Shown here: piece after piece, positions 8,147-16,575 of the stretch
How positions within the stretch are numbered: position 1 is the stretch's first letter
How the letters are laid out: each line of letters opens with the position of its first letter
Virus record (IMG/VR): IMGVR_UViG_3300036781_000832
Span: 1 to 44,008 of that record
DNA length: 44,008 bases
DNA from: a virus
Direction: 5' to 3' (one strand)
Made by a program: the position numbers and the translations under genes
The notes under the pieces: generated by a model
What the model saw: only the letters and a program-made list of their open reading frames with translations
The model's database searches: none
Told to the model about the DNA's origin: nothing

Positions 8147-9949
8147 TCAGTACGCCACCGCGCCGCGCGCGTTCCGGGAAGCCAGCTGCGCCTCACGCTT
8201 CAGGTCGCTCGCCGCGGTCTTGCCGGCGAGCGTCGGGTCCGACGTCTGAACGTCCATCTTCACGTCCTGCTGGATGGTGACCGATGTGTTTCCGCCGGCC
8301 GGGACGGCTCCATTGGACGCCGATGTCGCCCCGGCACTGGCCGCGGCCGACACCTTGTCGTTCACCGACGTCGTGACGCTGGCCACGTCGTCATCCACCA
8401 GGCCGAGCGTTTGCCCTATCGAACGAAAGAACCCCTTCACCTTCTCCACGCCGGCCATGATTCGACCGACGGTGCGGTCCCAGAACGCCTGGATTTTGTC
8501 GAAGGCACCGGAGAAGTTTCCAGTGAGGATGTCGCCGACCACGCCGAACAGCGTCTGGAAGTAGTCGGTAACCGGCGCGAACACCGCGAACATCGCCGCA
8601 ACCGCCTCTTCCGTTCGCTGCGACACCCAGTCCCAGGCCTCGCCTATCCACTCCTTGATCTTGTCGAAGTTCTCGTAGATGACGTAGGCGAGCAAAGCGA
8701 CCAGCGCGATGATCAGGCCGATGGGGTTCGACAGGAACGCAGCGCGGAAAACGGCCGCAGCCGTCCGGACGGCTGCGATCAGCGGTCCGGTGAACAGGCC
8801 GATGAGCTTCGCCACATTCAGGATGATGGCCTGATATCCGGCGACCACCTGCCCCAACTTCAAGCCGGCGAGCACAATACCGAGCGCGATGAAGGCTTCG
8901 GAGTTGCCTTGTATGAATTCCTGCGCCTGCTTGGCGTAATCGATCAGCTTTTGCCAGAACGGCCCGAACTGCGATTCCCCGCCGTCGAGGTACGTCATGA
9001 AGTCGTCGACCAGCGCGACGATGCCCACCAGTGCCGCTGCCAGCAGCACGAATGGATTTGTCGCGAAGATCAGCGCCAGCGTAGCGCCCAGCGCGATCAG
9101 GGTCGCCTTCCAGCCGATGGTCTTCGTGATGATCTTGTCGATCGCTCGGAAGAAGTTCCACAGCGCGCCGCCGGCTGAGACGAGGATCGATACCAGCTTC
9201 CCGACACCGTCCCGGATCACCTCCTTGTTGGCGATCAGGAACGACTTGAACGTGTCGATCAGATGGATGAACGTCGGCGCCAGACCCACGGCGATGTTCG
9301 TGCGCAGTGCCGTCTGGACCATGCGAAGCCGGTCCATTGCGTCGTTGTAGTCGCCGGCGGCGTCGGCGCCATCCGCGGTGATCACCCCGAGGTCGTGGGC
9401 TTCCTGATAGAACTTCGCCAGTTCGTCCCGGCTGAGGCGCAAGGTCTGGATCATCGACGCGTCGATGCCCAGCTTGGCGAGAATCGACTGCTGCTGTTGC
9501 GCCGACAGGCCTTTGATCTTGTCCTGCACCTCGCCGATGACATGGCTCACACTCTTCACCGAGCCGTCGGCGTTCTTCGCCGACAGGTTCAGCTTCTCGA
9601 ACGTCATCGCACCGCGTCCCAAGCCGTTCGCAGCTTCACCGATGACCTGCGACAGTCCCTCGATGGAGGCTGAGGCCTTCTCCACCGACGAGCCATTCAG
9701 CTGCGCGGCGTAGCCGAACTCCTGCACGAACTCCAGGCTCTGGCCCGTGCGGTCGGCCAGGTCGTTCATGTCATCCAGCGCACCGAGGGCTTCACCCACG
9801 AAGTCGTTGATCTTCGTCAGCGCGCCGCCAATGACCACACTGGCGGCCGTAGCAACACCGCCAAGCCCGGCGAGCCCACCGGCGAACTTGGCGATGCCGG
9901 AGTCGTCCACAAGGGCACCCAGGCGAACGAGGAACTCATCGATGATCAT
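8147..9949 (-). CDS. Tail tape measure protein
   Basis: A 600-residue protein with the tape-measure signature: FVGEALGALDDMNDLADRTGQSLEFVQEFG near the N-terminus, long helical stretches and strongly hydrophobic segments between about residues 275 and 420. It is the longest protein in the tail module and ends with NARGAVAY. It sets tail length, and 600 residues implies a fairly short contractile tail. Its ATG lies inside the last codons of the frameshifted chaperone extension (14-base overlap), a common arrangement. Confidence 0.92.
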   Translation of the reverse strand: MIIDEFLVRLGALVDDSGIAKFAGGLAGLGGVATAASVVIGGALTKINDFVGEALGALDDMNDLADRTGQSLEFVQEFGYAAQLNGSSVEKASASIEGLSQVIGEAANGLGRGAMTFEKLNLSAKNADGSVKSVSHVIGEVQDKIKGLSAQQQQSILAKLGIDASMIQTLRLSRDELAKFYQEAHDLGVITADGADAAGDYNDAMDRLRMVQTALRTNIAVGLAPTFIHLIDTFKSFLIANKEVIRDGVGKLVSILVSAGGALWNFFRAIDKIITKTIGWKATLIALGATLALIFATNPFVLLAAALVGIVALVDDFMTYLDGGESQFGPFWQKLIDYAKQAQEFIQGNSEAFIALGIVLAGLKLGQVVAGYQAIILNVAKLIGLFTGPLIAAVRTAAAVFRAAFLSNPIGLIIALVALLAYVIYENFDKIKEWIGEAWDWVSQRTEEAVAAMFAVFAPVTDYFQTLFGVVGDILTGNFSGAFDKIQAFWDRTVGRIMAGVEKVKGFFRSIGQTLGLVDDDVASVTTSVNDKVSAAASAGATSASNGAVPAGGNTSVTIQQDVKMDVQTSDPTLAGKTAASDLKREAQLASRNARGAVAY

Positions 9950-10525
9950 GCGGTTTCTCGGCGGCTAGGCGCTGCATGTCGTCCCACTCGGCCATCGCCG
10001 TGTGGAAGTCGCAGAGGTCGGAAAGGCTGTAGACGGTGCGCAGCTCGTGCGGCGTGCAGAGGCGCCGCATCACGGGCGCCCAGATGAACCAGTCGGTGTC
10101 GTGATCGAGCGTCAGGGTTTGGTCGGCAGCAGACCCTTGAGCATCGCCACGACGCCAGCGAAAAAATCGCTGTACTGGTACTTCACCCCCTCCATAAGCA
10201 CGCGCAGAAGGTGACTTCGGTATTGGTTGAAGTGGGCGTCGAAGTCGTCCGATATCCGGTAGACCTTCCCCCCAACCTTGGCCACAGTGCTGGCGAAGAC
10301 AAGGTCTTCGATCTCTTCCACTGCGGGGTCACCGAGGTTGGAAAGCAGAGTGCCGATGGCGACGGACGTCTTCTCGCCATTACCGGCCGCGCCCTTGACC
10401 TTTTCGATATCCACTCCCTTGAACAACGCGGAGGCGCGCTTGAGCGCCTTCCACGAGTCGCTGGCATTCACCGGCGTCATCACGTACTGCACGCCGTCGA
10501 TGCTGAATTTCAGTTCCTTTTCCAT
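9936..10525 (-). CDS. Tail assembly chaperone, predicted -1 frameshift product
   Basis: The heptamer T TTT TTC at 10166-10160 is in exact X-XXY-YYZ phase with codons 121-122 of the chaperone. A -1 slip there opens 74 further codons ending at 9936. The extension reads like a real protein (DHDTDWFIWAPVMRRLCTPH, then HELRTVYSLSDLCDFHTAMAE). It has no usable start of its own in the gap before the tape measure. The result would be a 196-residue fusion, the counterpart of lambda gpGT. This explains the otherwise empty 160 bases between chaperone and tape measure. Confidence 0.8.
10112..10525 (-). CDS. Tail assembly chaperone, zero-frame product
   Basis: A 137-residue protein that occupies the position of lambda gpG, between tube and tape measure. 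It has a conserved-looking fold with ALKRASALFKGVDIEKVKG, VEEIEDLVFASTVAKVGGKVYR and a C-terminal SDFFAGVVAMLKGL. It coats and escorts the tape measure during tail assembly. It starts in a TGATG overlap with the tube gene. Codons 121-122 form a slippery site, so a fraction of ribosomes probably makes the longer product listed separately. Confidence 0.88.
   Translation of the reverse strand: MEKELKFSIDGVQYVMTPVNASDSWKALKRASALFKGVDIEKVKGAAGNGEKTSVAIGTLLSNLGDPAVEEIEDLVFASTVAKVGGKVYRISDDFDAHFNQYRSHLLRVLMEGVKYQYSDFFAGVVAMLKGLLPTKP
10160..10166 (-). promoter_or_regulatory. -1 programmed frameshift slippery site
   Basis: On the minus strand the seven bases read T TTT TTC in the zero-frame phase of the chaperone gene (Asp-Phe-Phe). 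After a slip by one base both tRNAs can still pair with TTT. It lies 15 codons before the zero-frame stop, a normal distance for tail chaperone frameshifts. Confidence 0.8.
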
Positions 10526-10959
10526 CAGTTACCGAGCCCCCTTTCGAGCTTGATGTCGAGCTGGACAAAAACCATCGTCCAGACTTCCGGGTTGTGGCCA
10601 TTGCCACGGGTGTAGCCGGGCGGCGTGGTGAAGTAGCCCTCGGCGCCCGTGACCACGTCCTCATTGAGCAGGTCGCGGATCTCGAGCGTCAGGGGCGTGA
10701 AGGCCTTCAGCGAATTACGCTGCTGGGCCATCAGGCCAGCCAGGTACTTGTTGTTGGACGAGTGCTGCTTGATCTTCAGCGCCGCCGTGCCGGACTTGTC
10801 CGGGTTCGCGACGAAGACGCCGGTGCCATTGGCGCCCACGGTGAGCGCGCCGGCATCGGTCGCATTCTTGGCGTCGATGACGTCGGAGCCATCGGCCCAA
10901 TCGTCGATCAACACGCCGTTGATCAGCACCGAGACCTGCTTGGGGTCGAAACGAGACAT
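10525..10959 (-). CDS. Tail tube protein (DUF3277 type)
   Basis: A 144-residue protein of the phage structural DUF3277 family: MSRFDPKQVSVLINGVLIDD at the N-terminus, a central GTAALKIKQHSSNNKYLAGL and RDLLNEDVVTGAEGYFTT. This family forms the inner tube of contractile tails. It follows the sheath gene, has AAGGAG six bases before the ATG, and ends in a TGATG overlap with the chaperone. Confidence 0.9.
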   Translation of the reverse strand: MSRFDPKQVSVLINGVLIDDWADGSDVIDAKNATDAGALTVGANGTGVFVANPDKSGTAALKIKQHSSNNKYLAGLMAQQRNSLKAFTPLTLEIRDLLNEDVVTGAEGYFTTPPGYTRGNGHNPEVWTMVFVQLDIKLERGLGN

Positions 10960-10969
10960 GCGGTGCTCC

Positions 10970-12466
10970 TTAGCGGTCGAAGTTCACCAGCACGTCCACC
11001 GAGTGGATGGCGCTGGCCAGTTTCAGGGCGGTCTGGATGGGAGGCGCCTTGCGGGCCTCGCGATCCGACGTGGGGAGGTTGTCCACGGAGTCGGCCCAGA
11101 CGTAGTAGCCATCTTCCAGGCGGTCGCCGGTTTCCAGCGCACCGAAGCCATCGCCGTTCCAGACGCCGGCTGCGAACGCGCCGTTGTTGACGCCCTCGCG
11201 GCACACCTTCTGGACGCGCGCGATCAGCTTGTGCGTGCCTGCGTCCGTCAGTGGCACCTTCGTCGGGCTGCTGTAGAGCGCCGAGAACACCTCCTTCTGC
11301 GCCGCATCGACGAACCAGTCGAGGATGTGCACTTCGTCGAAGAACCGACCTCCGAGCACCGTACCCTCGGCCACCATCGGCGATTCGTCGAAGTAGGCAT
11401 AGAAGTTGATGCCCAGCGCGCGGCATTTGTTCGCCTCGGTCAGCGTGAGTTCGTCAGCGGCCACGCCGGGCAGCTGCTTGAACTTCATGGTGATCGTGGA
11501 GTTGTTGGCCGCGAAGTTCACCGACAGCGCACGCGCCAGGTACGAAAGCATCCCGTACGAGTCGGTCTTGTCGTAGATCACGACCGTTCGGTCGTTCAGC
11601 TTGTCGACGAGCTGCCGGTAGACGTTCTCCGGTACATCCTCGATGTGGTCGGGGTTCGTGGTGGTGAGGCCAAGCACCTTTCCGGGCGCGGCCTGAATCC
11701 AGTCCGATGCCGCTTCGATCTCGTCATCGGTCAGGCCGGGATCGGCGACGGCCGCCGCGTACCATGCCGGGTTGACGTCCTGCAGCGCCGCGAAGGCCTC
11801 GGGCAGCGTCTCCTCCGGCACGGTCACCGCGTTGCTACCGGCCGTGGCCTGCGCCTGGCCGTCCTGCAGCATGACCATGTCGCCGATATACGTGCCGGCA
11901 CCGCCCTGGTCGGTCACGAAACCGATGTTGCTGGCCGAGCCGGTGACAGTGGCCGTCACAACGAAGCGCTTACCCACGGCGTCCCACGTGACGGTCGTGC
12001 CTGCGATCTTGGCCGAGATCAGTGCCGCTACCGCGGGCATGTCCGCCGCGCCGGAGAAGTCGATGGCCACGGCGTTCACCGTAGCCGCACCCACCGTGAT
12101 GCGGAAGCGGCCGTCCTCGACGTCCTTGAAGTCGGCCAGCAGGTCGCTGACGACACCGCCGCGCAGGACGGATGCGGTCGCCGGGAAGTTCGTCTCCGCC
12201 TTGTTCCAGCGGGCGATCATGAGTTGCTTCGGCTTCGGGGTTTGGGACCAGAAGCGGCGCGAGGCCTGCGCCGTCTGCGAGTTCGTGCCGAACTGGCTCT
12301 CGACCTCGGCTTGGCTGGCGGCGAAGACGTAACGGCCGGTAGCACCTGCGAACGGCGTGCCAGCCTCCGGGGTGAACAAGGCCAGCAGCCCGAAATCGCG
12401 CCGCGCGGCGGACACCGGCGGCACGTTCAACTGCACATTGACGATCTGAGAAAGGGGCAGCGACAT
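10970..12466 (-). CDS. Contractile tail sheath protein (DUF3383 type)
   Basis: A 498-residue protein. It begins SLPLSQIVNVQLNVPPVSAA and contains FGLLALFTPE, GTNSQTAQASRRFWSQTPKP and, near the C-terminus, AGVWNGDGFGALETGDRLED, all typical of the DUF3383 sheath family. Presence of a sheath shows that the virion is a myovirus. The ATG shares a base with the stop of the neck gene (TAATG). The long plus-strand frame opposite it is a composition shadow. Confidence 0.92.
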   Translation of the reverse strand: MSLPLSQIVNVQLNVPPVSAARRDFGLLALFTPEAGTPFAGATGRYVFAASQAEVESQFGTNSQTAQASRRFWSQTPKPKQLMIARWNKAETNFPATASVLRGGVVSDLLADFKDVEDGRFRITVGAATVNAVAIDFSGAADMPAVAALISAKIAGTTVTWDAVGKRFVVTATVTGSASNIGFVTDQGGAGTYIGDMVMLQDGQAQATAGSNAVTVPEETLPEAFAALQDVNPAWYAAAVADPGLTDDEIEAASDWIQAAPGKVLGLTTTNPDHIEDVPENVYRQLVDKLNDRTVVIYDKTDSYGMLSYLARALSVNFAANNSTITMKFKQLPGVAADELTLTEANKCRALGINFYAYFDESPMVAEGTVLGGRFFDEVHILDWFVDAAQKEVFSALYSSPTKVPLTDAGTHKLIARVQKVCREGVNNGAFAAGVWNGDGFGALETGDRLEDGYYVWADSVDNLPTSDREARKAPPIQTALKLASAIHSVDVLVNFDR

Positions 12467-13005
12467 TACGTGCTCTCCATGGGGATGATGTCCACCGATC
12501 GGCTGATCCCGATGTCGGTGTTGGCCGATACCGTGATCTCGTCGGTGCGAAGCTGGTCGGTGACCACGGCGTGCGTGTGGGAAATCTGTAGTTCGACGCG
12601 GGCACGCTCTTCGTAGCCCGCGCCGACGATGCCGGTGAGGTCGATAACCTGGCCGGTAGAGACGATGCCGCCGCCGATGGCTTTCATGCCGGCGATGCCC
12701 GCCGAAGAGGCAAGCGCCGAACGCATCTTCAGCAGCAGTTCGTAGGCCTCCGTGCCGAAGGCGTTGATACTGACGGTGGAGAGGTAGGAGCTATGGATCG
12801 TCTCCTTCTCTCCTTCCCCGTCGAAGGTGATCGTCTCGGCGCCGACAGGATCCGTGTGAAGACGCTGGACGGCGACGAATGGCTCGCGTCCCGTCGGTGC
12901 CGGCTGGTTGGCCGGCCGAACCGTTCCGTCAGGTAACGACAAAAGACGGCGCACCAGGTTGCGCAGTTCCGTCATGTCGAACCGCGATACCGTTGTAGTA
13001 GCCAT
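12466..13005 (-). CDS. Neck / tail terminator-type protein
   Basis: A 179-residue protein. The N-terminal MTELRNLVRRLLSLPDGTVRPANQPAPT followed by FVAVQRL is the pattern of phage neck terminator proteins that close the tail tube and meet the head connector. The track start at 13005 overlaps the upstream gene by 77 bases. An ATG at 12975 (protein start MTELRN) would cut the overlap to 47 bases and also fits the family's usual start. Neither has a strong Shine-Dalgarno. Position directly before the sheath agrees with a tail terminator. Confidence 0.75.
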   Translation of the reverse strand: MATTTVSRFDMTELRNLVRRLLSLPDGTVRPANQPAPTGREPFVAVQRLHTDPVGAETITFDGEGEKETIHSSYLSTVSINAFGTEAYELLLKMRSALASSAGIAGMKAIGGGIVSTGQVIDLTGIVGAGYEERARVELQISHTHAVVTDQLRTDEITVSANTDIGISRSVDIIPMEST

Positions 13006-13297
13006 ATTCCGACCAGTCCGAAAGCTGAGACAGGCGCCACGTGTGGCCCTGGTATTCGACGAGGTCGCCGATCCCGACCGGGTCGCGGCTCATCACCTTC
13101 TTGCACGGCAGGTGCCTCTCGCCCTCGGGCAGCAGCTGCAGGTCGTCGGGCTTCACCGGGTGCACGATCGCGACGGCGGTGCCTGCGATGTATCCCTGCG
13201 TCCACGTGCCATCGGGCTGGTACTCGCCCTGCCCGCGCTGCACCGGGACGACCTGTGCGAACTCCGGGTCGTCGAAGATCTCGCTGACATCAATCAT
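12929..13297 (-). CDS. Head-tail connector-type phage protein
   Basis: A 122-residue protein with a beta-rich middle (GIGDLVEYQGHTWRLSQLSD) that resembles head-closure or adaptor proteins with an SH3-like fold. Its neighbours on both sides are connector proteins. It overlaps the upstream gene by 8 bases and shares its last 77 bases with the neck gene. I cannot name the family with certainty. The C-terminal tail after YYNGIAV may be unstructured. Confidence 0.65.
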   Translation of the reverse strand: MIDVSEIFDDPEFAQVVPVQRGQGEYQPDGTWTQGYIAGTAVAIVHPVKPDDLQLLPEGERHLPCKKVMSRDPVGIGDLVEYQGHTWRLSQLSDWSEYGYYNGIAVRHDGTAQPGAPSFVVT

Positions 13298-13766
13298 CGC
13301 GAACCTCGAACGTGATGGACTGGATCATCTGGCCGGTGTCGACCAGCGGCCGGCTTGAGCCCTTCCGCCGGATCGTCTCCGGCTTCAGTGGTGCAAGGTC
13401 CGCCATGCGGATCGTCAGTTGCACGTCGCCGGAGGCGACAGCACCCAGCAGGCCGAGGGCCTGGGCCACGCTCATGTCTCCGCGAACAACCTTGCGCAGG
13501 TTCTGCTCGTTGAGTTTGCGGTACTTGCCCAGGTTGTCCCGGATCGCGCGACGCACCACCGATCGCTCGGGGATGCCCTGCTCCGGTGCGCCGAACTCGT
13601 GCACGGCGAGGATGCCGGCGGAACCGATCTCGTCTTCGTCAGTGCGTCCGTTCTCCCCTTCCGGAATCCCGACCATCACCGAGTGACCAGCCAGATCAGC
13701 GAACCGGCGCGTCAGGGCCTCGAACTTCTTCGGATCGATGTCCCTGACGATGGTCACCGGCTTCAT
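13290..13766 (-). CDS. Neck protein / virion morphogenesis protein (HK97 gp10-like)
   Basis: A 158-residue protein. The signature is an AVHEFGAPEQGIPERSVVRR segment near the middle, followed by SRPLVDTGQMIQSITFEV at the end. This HEFG...IPER...LxDTGxxxxSI pattern is found in HK97 gp10-like and Mu-type virion morphogenesis proteins that sit at the head-tail joint. ATGA overlap with the DUF4054 gene upstream. Confidence 0.8.
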   Translation of the reverse strand: MKPVTIVRDIDPKKFEALTRRFADLAGHSVMVGIPEGENGRTDEDEIGSAGILAVHEFGAPEQGIPERSVVRRAIRDNLGKYRKLNEQNLRKVVRGDMSVAQALGLLGAVASGDVQLTIRMADLAPLKPETIRRKGSSRPLVDTGQMIQSITFEVRDD

Positions 13767-14137
13767 GGCGCCACCGCTGCGCCCATGCCGGCAAGGCGGC
13801 GCAGCGCAAGGAAGCGCTGGCCGTACAGGCTGGACGCCAGCCAGACGTCATCGGCCGTGCCGGCGACCGGCGCCGCATAGGTCAGCTGGATGTCGCCTGC
13901 CTTCTTCGACGTCACCGCGCCCGCCGCGCCGGACTGGCCCCTGCCCGATGCGAGGGCGCCTTTCAGAAAGTGAGCGGTGAGCGCGGCAAGGCCCTGCAGG
14001 TAGAACCGGCCCCACCGCTCTTCGGACAACCACGGCACGGCATCGTCGATGTTGACCTGCACCTGTCCATCGGACGCTACTGCGGCGGTGAACTCGGGAT
14101 AGCGCGTCCGGAACCCATCCACGGTCAGCGTCGTCAT
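13763..14137 (-). CDS. DUF4054-type head-tail connector
   Basis: A 124-residue helical protein: FRTRYPEFTAAVASDGQVQ, then ALTAHFLKGALASG and SLYGQRFLALRRLAG. This matches DUF4054 proteins, which take the gp6/gp15 adaptor place between portal and neck. It ends in an ATGA overlap with the neck gene. No good Shine-Dalgarno precedes it, so translation may depend on coupling to the gene before. Confidence 0.8.
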   Translation of the reverse strand: MTTLTVDGFRTRYPEFTAAVASDGQVQVNIDDAVPWLSEERWGRFYLQGLAALTAHFLKGALASGRGQSGAAGAVTSKKAGDIQLTYAAPVAGTADDVWLASSLYGQRFLALRRLAGMGAAVAP

Positions 14138-14139
14138 GG

Positions 14140-14382
14140 TTAGGTCGCCGACGGGGTCTGCGGATTGGCCGGGGGCGCGGATGCCTTGTCCGCCTTCTCG
14201 GGCTTCTCAGCCTTCACCTCGACCAGCCAGCCGCTATCGAACCAGGTCTTTACCACCTTGTTTGCCTTCGCTTCCTTGAGCGCATCGCTCTCGATGTCGG
14301 CAGTGCCGCCGTCGCGCGGGATGGTGATGTCGCCGACGATGAGATCGCCGACGCGGTTGTTCTTCAGAGTGACTTTCGCCAT
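14140..14382 (-). CDS. Small head-region protein
   Basis: An 80-residue protein. The first half (VTLKNNRVGDLIVGDITIPRDG) could form a small beta domain; the last 25 residues are Lys/Pro/Ala-rich and likely disordered. AGGAG precedes the ATG. It sits between the major capsid gene, from which it is separated by a hairpin, and the connector gene. It may be a minor capsid or connector component. No family recognised. Confidence 0.7.
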   Translation of the reverse strand: MAKVTLKNNRVGDLIVGDITIPRDGGTADIESDALKEAKANKVVKTWFDSGWLVEVKAEKPEKADKASAPPANPQTPSAT

Positions 14383-14398
14383 TTCGATGCTCCTGAAA

Positions 14399-14429
14399 CG
14401 ACGAAGGCGGCCATAGCCGCCTTTCGTCG
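14399..14429 (-). terminator. Hairpin after the capsid gene, probable attenuating terminator
   Basis: Arms CGACGAAAGGCGGC and GCCGCCTTCGTCG, with one bulged base and a four-base loop, lie between the capsid stop and the next gene. On the minus strand only a short TTT follows. It probably reduces, rather than stops, transcription into the tail genes, or protects the 3' end of capsid mRNA. Confidence 0.55.
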
Positions 14430-14445
14430 CATCGTGGTGGTGGGT

Positions 14446-15429
14446 TTACAGGCCGTCGGCGTACAGGGCCGACTTCGGATAGATGAACTCGACGCCGCCG
14501 TACTTGTATTCGCCCGGCACCTCGAACAGCAGGCCGTTGGCCTGCGGCGGGAGGAACTTGATCGGCATCGGGACGTGCATCTTCACCTTGCCCGGATCCT
14601 TGTTGTAGAGCATCGCGCGCTTCGTGACGCCGGCGCCTGCGGTATCCAGGCCGTAGCCCGTGCGGATGTCGAGCGTGATGTTGCGCTCGGTCTTCGCGAT
14701 GTTGTTTTCCTTGATGTACTCGAGGATGGTCATATCGCTGTTGTCGCTGCGCGGCGTAGACGCCAGCCACGCCAGCACCGTGCCCGGCAGCAGGATGGTG
14801 TTGAACATCTCGATGTAGTTCGTGTTCGTCCACCCCTGCACGATCAGAGCATTGAACGCGGCGAGGACCTGGGCCGGCGTCTTCGTGATCCAATCGGTCA
14901 CCGACGGGGCGACCACCGGGACGAAGGCGTTATTGAACAGGCCGGTGAGTTCGTCCTCGCCGAAGAGGGCCACGTCGTTGATGTGGCGCTCGTAGGCGTC
15001 CATCGCCGCTTCGGCTCGGGAGGTATCCAGCGGCTTACGCAGGAACGCCGACTGGCGCAACTCCTCGGTGCTGTAGTCGTAGCCGATCACGCCCAGGACG
15101 ATGGGTAGGGTCTTCTGCGCGTAGGCGACGTCGACCTTCGGGATGTCCTTTCCGCGACCGCTGTGGCGCTTACCGCGACCGGCGTAGTCGTACATCTGGT
15201 ACACGACCGATGTCGCGTAGTCACCTGCCGAGGTGTCGACCGGGACCAAGTCCTTGTATTGCAGCGCCTGGTGTTCGCGCTTGTAGACGGTGGCCTCGAC
15301 GTGGGCAAGCTGTGACACGACGAAGGCCATGGCCTCCGGCGCGTCGTTCGTGAGCATGACGTCGGAACCGGCGAGCGCGCGGGCGACGGCGTCGGACACA
15401 TGCCGACGGCGAATATCTTTGAAGTCCAT
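14446..15429 (-). CDS. Major capsid protein (DUF2184 type)
   Basis: A 327-residue protein. VVSQLAHVEATVYKREHQAL, the long GYDYSTEELRQSAFLRKPLD segment and ALFGEDELTGLFNN are characteristic of the DUF2184 capsid family, an HK97-fold group. AAGGA lies upstream of the ATG. It follows the decoration and protease-scaffold genes, as expected, and is followed by a stable hairpin. It builds the icosahedral shell. Confidence 0.92.
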   Translation of the reverse strand: MDFKDIRRRHVSDAVARALAGSDVMLTNDAPEAMAFVVSQLAHVEATVYKREHQALQYKDLVPVDTSAGDYATSVVYQMYDYAGRGKRHSGRGKDIPKVDVAYAQKTLPIVLGVIGYDYSTEELRQSAFLRKPLDTSRAEAAMDAYERHINDVALFGEDELTGLFNNAFVPVVAPSVTDWITKTPAQVLAAFNALIVQGWTNTNYIEMFNTILLPGTVLAWLASTPRSDNSDMTILEYIKENNIAKTERNITLDIRTGYGLDTAGAGVTKRAMLYNKDPGKVKMHVPMPIKFLPPQANGLLFEVPGEYKYGGVEFIYPKSALYADGL

Positions 15430-15441
15430 GGGCAGGTTTCC

Positions 15442-15924
15442 TTACTTGAGGATGCGGATGACGCCGAGGCCACCGGCCGCGGTGGTGCTGTCCCACACGG
15501 CGGAGCTGAATGCGGCAGTTTCGTCGGCGACGGTGGCCGAACGTGCGGCGCCCTTCACGCCGACACCGTCGTAACGGACGAAGACCGGGTCGCCAGGGCT
15601 GCAACCGTTCTCGCAGACGACGCGGATACGGCCGATCTCCAGCGCCGGGACCATGGCGTTCTGGAGATAGAGAACGTTGCCGCTGATGTCGGCGACGCCC
15701 ACCGAGTGGCGGACGCTGATGCCGACAATCTCGTCGTCGGCAGCGCCGGGCAGCTTGCAGGTGTCGGCAGCGGCACCACGCACAACGAAGAGGCCGAAGT
15801 CGATGCCGACGGCGCCCTCGTTGCGGTAGTTGAAGATGCTGTGGGTGTTCAGGTCGATGACCTGGCCGGCGTAGCCCTCATCGAGGAGGCGACCGCCGTA
15901 GGTGCTGAGATCGGGACGGGACAT
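15442..15924 (-). CDS. Capsid decoration / structural cement protein
   Basis: A 160-residue, beta-rich protein. RLLDEGYAGQVIDLNTHSIF and GCSPGDPVFVRYDG resemble the structural cement (Gp24-like/DUF2190-type) proteins that bind the capsid surface and stabilise it. It lies between the protease-scaffold and the major capsid gene with only 11-12 bases on each side. Several Cys residues are present. Confidence 0.8.
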   Translation of the reverse strand: MSRPDLSTYGGRLLDEGYAGQVIDLNTHSIFNYRNEGAVGIDFGLFVVRGAAADTCKLPGAADDEIVGISVRHSVGVADISGNVLYLQNAMVPALEIGRIRVVCENGCSPGDPVFVRYDGVGVKGAARSATVADETAAFSSAVWDSTTAAGGLGVIRILK

Positions 15925-15936
15925 GGTCGTTGCTCC

Positions 15937-16575
15937 TTACTTGCCCTTGTAGGCGGTGGTCAGGCGGTTGGCGTACGCCGCGCGCGGGTCGTCTGCGTCG
16001 GCCGTGTTGTGGCGCTGGCTGGCCAGGGCGCGGGCGACCGCGTCGTCGGCGCCATCGTTGGTATGCGAAGCGGCAGCGGCAGGCGCCGAGGCGGCCAGCA
16101 CGTTGAAGGCGGTATCGATGGTCGGCTGATCGGCATCGGCCGGAGCCTTGCCACCGAGAAGCGCATCGAGCATCGCCTTCTGCTTTTCGTAGGCGGTCAC
16201 GACGACTTCGCGACGGATGGCCGCCAGCGGCTTGCCGTCGGTCACGATGGCCGGCACCAGGCGCTTGGCGTCGCCGATGACCTTGGTGGCCACCGCGATG
16301 GCGGCGTCACGAGCCTCGGGCACTTCGTCCGCCGATGCCGTGGCCTTGGCCAGTTCCGCCTTCAGGCGGGTGATCTCGGCGGCCATCTGCTGCGGGGTCA
16401 TCTGGGTGCCTTCGACATCGGTCGGCGCGGTGGCCGTTTCGAGGTCGGATTCCAGCTGGCCCACCTGCGAATTGGCGGCCTGGAGCTTGTTCGCGATGCT
16501 CTCGACGACGCTGGCTTCGTTCTCTTCCAGTTCGAGCGTGATGCCATCGCCAACGTTGATGCGGCGCTTTGCCAT
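15937..16575 (-). CDS. Predicted nested scaffold protein (internal start)
   Basis: ATG at 16575 (MAKRRINVGDGITLELEENE) is in frame with the protease gene and begins exactly where the protease domain ends. GGGAG stands eight bases before it, a better ribosome site than that of the full-length gene. The product would be 212 residues of coiled-coil scaffold. This repeats the lambda C/Nu3 and P2-like pattern of a scaffold nested in the protease gene. Confidence 0.6.
   Translation of the reverse strand: MAKRRINVGDGITLELEENEASVVESIANKLQAANSQVGQLESDLETATAPTDVEGTQMTPQQMAAEITRLKAELAKATASADEVPEARDAAIAVATKVIGDAKRLVPAIVTDGKPLAAIRREVVVTAYEKQKAMLDALLGGKAPADADQPTIDTAFNVLAASAPAAAASHTNDGADDAVARALASQRHNTADADDPRAAYANRLTTAYKGK

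Noticed and set aside
10649-12616. 655-codon plus-strand open frame opposite the sheath gene
   Set aside because: Antisense shadow caused by GC-rich third positions; the product is Arg/His/Val-rich without any domain, and the sheath gene opposite is certain.
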